Shown here piece after piece: positions 62,445 to 64,000 of a stretch of 64,000 nucleotides of DNA. Made by a program: the position numbers and the translations under genes. The stretch's first letter is position 1; each line of letters opens with the position of its first letter. Under the pieces are notes generated by a model. The model searched no databases. It had not been told where the DNA came from and saw nothing but the letters and a program-made list of their open reading frames with translations. This stretch comes from Psychrosphaera sp. B3R10 (lineage in GTDB: Bacteria > Pseudomonadota > Gammaproteobacteria > Enterobacterales > Alteromonadaceae), in assembly GCF_018861025.1 (NCBI RefSeq), contig NZ_JAHKQH010000021.1, positions 16,304 to 80,303 on the forward strand. The letters are read 5' to 3'.

Positions 62445-63977
62445 ATGCACCAGACCAACCTAAACGCATTTAATTGTCATGAAAGTTTTGCGTTTTTTGA
62501 AAGTGAATTATTTAAGGATGTACAAACTCAGGGGGTATTTCCTGATAGTAAAACGTTTACCGATTCTGTACCAAAGCAGCCTATCCATAAGATTTTGACT
62601 AATTATCAACAGGAAAGAAAAAGCAATACTGGTTTTGTGCTTAAAGATTTTGTCTTAGCCAACTTTATTATTCCGGACACCCTTGAAATAACGATAGATA
62701 GTCCGTCTACCGATATTAATCAGCAAATTGAAAAATTATGGTTGGCGTTGGAAAAACCAGCAGACAAACTAACTAATACCTCATTATTGCCTCTGGCTAA
62801 TCCTTATGTTGTGCCTGGTGGTCGCTTCCGAGAAATCTATTATTGGGACAGTTACTTTTCTGCGTTGGGCTTAATTAAATCCCATAAAACCAAACTCGTG
62901 ATGAGTATGTTAGATAATTTTGTCGACTTACAGCGACGCTTTGATTGTATTCCGAACGGTAACAGAAGTTACTATTTATCCCGGTCACAACCACCAATAT
63001 TGGGATTATTAGTTGAATTACTTTTGCCATTTCAATCAGAACCAATTCCATTTATTAAAAAATATATAGGTGCTATTACCAAAGAATATGAGTTTTGGAT
63101 GCAGGGCAGTGACGATTTAACTGACGAGAAGTCAGAACATCGACGTGTGGTGAAATTACCTGATGGTAGTTATTTAAATCGCTACTGGGACGACAGTGAT
63201 ACACCAAGACCTGAATCATATAGAGAAGATATTGAACTGCTCAATGATTTTAAGCCTGATAATGAAAGTGAGTTTTTCCGTAATATTCGGGCCGCCTGCG
63301 AATCCGGTTGGGACTTTAGTTCTCGATGGTTAGCGGATCCGCAATCATTGGCGACAATTAGTACCACTCGAATTCTGCCAGTTGATTTAAATTGTCTTCT
63401 GTTTAAAGTTGAAAGTTTATTAGGACATTATTTTGAAATTTTGTCTGATGAGTTTTTAAGTTCACAGTATAAAGATTTAGCATTAAAGAGAAAAATTGCG
63501 ATAAATCGTTATTTTTGGTCAACAAAAACCAACTATTTTATGGACTACGATCTCGATAAAAAAACCAATAGCCCAGTATTATCGATGGCAGGGATCTTAC
63601 CACTATTTGTAGAGTTAGCTGATGAACATCAAGCAAAGTGGATATCTGATGCTATTAAAATACAATTTCTAAAACCTGGTGGATTAGTGACAACCTGTGT
63701 TGAGAACACTCAGCAATGGGATGCGCCAAATGGTTGGGCGCCTTTGCATTGGTTTGCTGTAGTCGGATTACATAATTATCAACATGATGAACTTGCTAAT
63801 ACTATTAAACATAGATGGACAAAGACCATTGATGTTTACTTTAAATCAACAGGCAAGTTAATGGAAAAATATAATGTTTGCCAACAAACCCAAAAAGCAG
63901 GCGGTGGTGAATACGATGTTCAAGAAGGTTTTGGATGGACAAATGGAGTATATCAGGCGATGTCTGGCGAAGATTAA
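62445..63977 (+). CDS. treF: Cytoplasmic GH37 trehalase
   Basis: A 510-residue enzyme without signal peptide. Trehalase signature 1 is PGGRFREIYYWDSY (from Pro124), signature 2 is QWDAPNGWAP (from Gln424). The catalytic Asp is expected at Asp290 in SGWDFSSRW and the catalytic Glu at Glu494 in YDVQEGFGW. It hydrolyses trehalose to two glucose molecules. The length matches TreF-type enzymes. Co-transcribed with the MFS gene; the frame is complete and ends 23 bases before the window edge. Confidence 0.93.
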   Translation: MHQTNLNAFNCHESFAFFESELFKDVQTQGVFPDSKTFTDSVPKQPIHKILTNYQQERKSNTGFVLKDFVLANFIIPDTLEITIDSPSTDINQQIEKLWLALEKPADKLTNTSLLPLANPYVVPGGRFREIYYWDSYFSALGLIKSHKTKLVMSMLDNFVDLQRRFDCIPNGNRSYYLSRSQPPILGLLVELLLPFQSEPIPFIKKYIGAITKEYEFWMQGSDDLTDEKSEHRRVVKLPDGSYLNRYWDDSDTPRPESYREDIELLNDFKPDNESEFFRNIRAACESGWDFSSRWLADPQSLATISTTRILPVDLNCLLFKVESLLGHYFEILSDEFLSSQYKDLALKRKIAINRYFWSTKTNYFMDYDLDKKTNSPVLSMAGILPLFVELADEHQAKWISDAIKIQFLKPGGLVTTCVENTQQWDAPNGWAPLHWFAVVGLHNYQHDELANTIKHRWTKTIDVYFKSTGKLMEKYNVCQQTQKAGGGEYDVQEGFGWTNGVYQAMSGED

Positions 63978-64000
63978 TGGGTAGTGTTTAGAAATCTGTG

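Overview
The window looks like chromosome of an AT-rich marine gammaproteobacterium, most likely Alteromonadales (Alteromonadaceae/Colwelliaceae-like). The grounds are TonB-dependent receptors paired with LacI regulators, GGDEF/EAL proteins, a DUF3718 protein, GPH and MFS sugar importers, and AT-rich intergenic DNA. This is inferred from gene content; there is no rRNA or other marker gene. I saw no tRNA, rRNA, CRISPR array, insertion sequence or phage gene.

Region 1 (1-17.1 kb) is mixed housekeeping and signalling: a small exported protein, a TPR-GGDEF sensor, a DUF3718 protein, an unknown protein, a Nudix hydrolase, a membrane GGDEF-EAL protein, and a 1681-residue TPR protein with an embedded C39-like cysteine peptidase domain. 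Next come a TetR regulator, a HAD dehalogenase, a CxxC carboxymuconolactone decarboxylase-like protein, a FrnE-like DsbA protein and a PhoD-like phosphatase. Three copies of one dyad (TACCG-GT-CGGTA type) tie the TetR gene to the HAD/decarboxylase promoter region. A 14-copy ACCTAA hexamer array sits on the PhoD stop codon.

Region 2 (17.1-22.7 kb) is a LysR-flanked set of electrophile/oxidant defence genes: DJ-1/PfpI protein, YqhD-type alcohol dehydrogenase, Ohr, CurA-like reductase and glutathione S-transferase.

Region 3 (22.7-46.7 kb) is a mannan utilisation locus. A surface GH26 lipoprotein mannanase with several binding modules, a TonB receptor, a GH27 alpha-galactosidase, two SGNH esterases (one CE2-like) and a two-domain GH5 protein would strip and cut acetylated galacto(gluco)mannan. 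A GPH symporter imports oligosaccharides. An AGE-family 2-epimerase, a GH130 mannosylglucose phosphorylase and a phosphomannomutase would convert mannobiose to glucose plus mannose 6-phosphate; a second AGE protein probably isomerises free mannose. A LacI regulator lies inside the locus, and six close matches to ATGAACCGGTTCAT sit in its promoter regions. Two genes here look broken: a DUF2167 gene with an in-frame TAA at codon 30, and a shortened sulfatase.

Region 4 (46.8-57.2 kb) holds a small membrane protein, a large Ig-like lipoprotein, a LysR regulator with a quinone oxidoreductase, an SDR and a luciferase-like oxidoreductase (two promoters share a 48-bp block exactly 100 bp before the start codons), rsgA, and a DUF3307/SatD-like pair.

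Region 5 (57.2-64 kb) is a probable trehalose locus: TonB receptor, LacI regulator, MFS transporter and cytoplasmic GH37 trehalase, with three TGCAAWCGWTTGCA-type operators.
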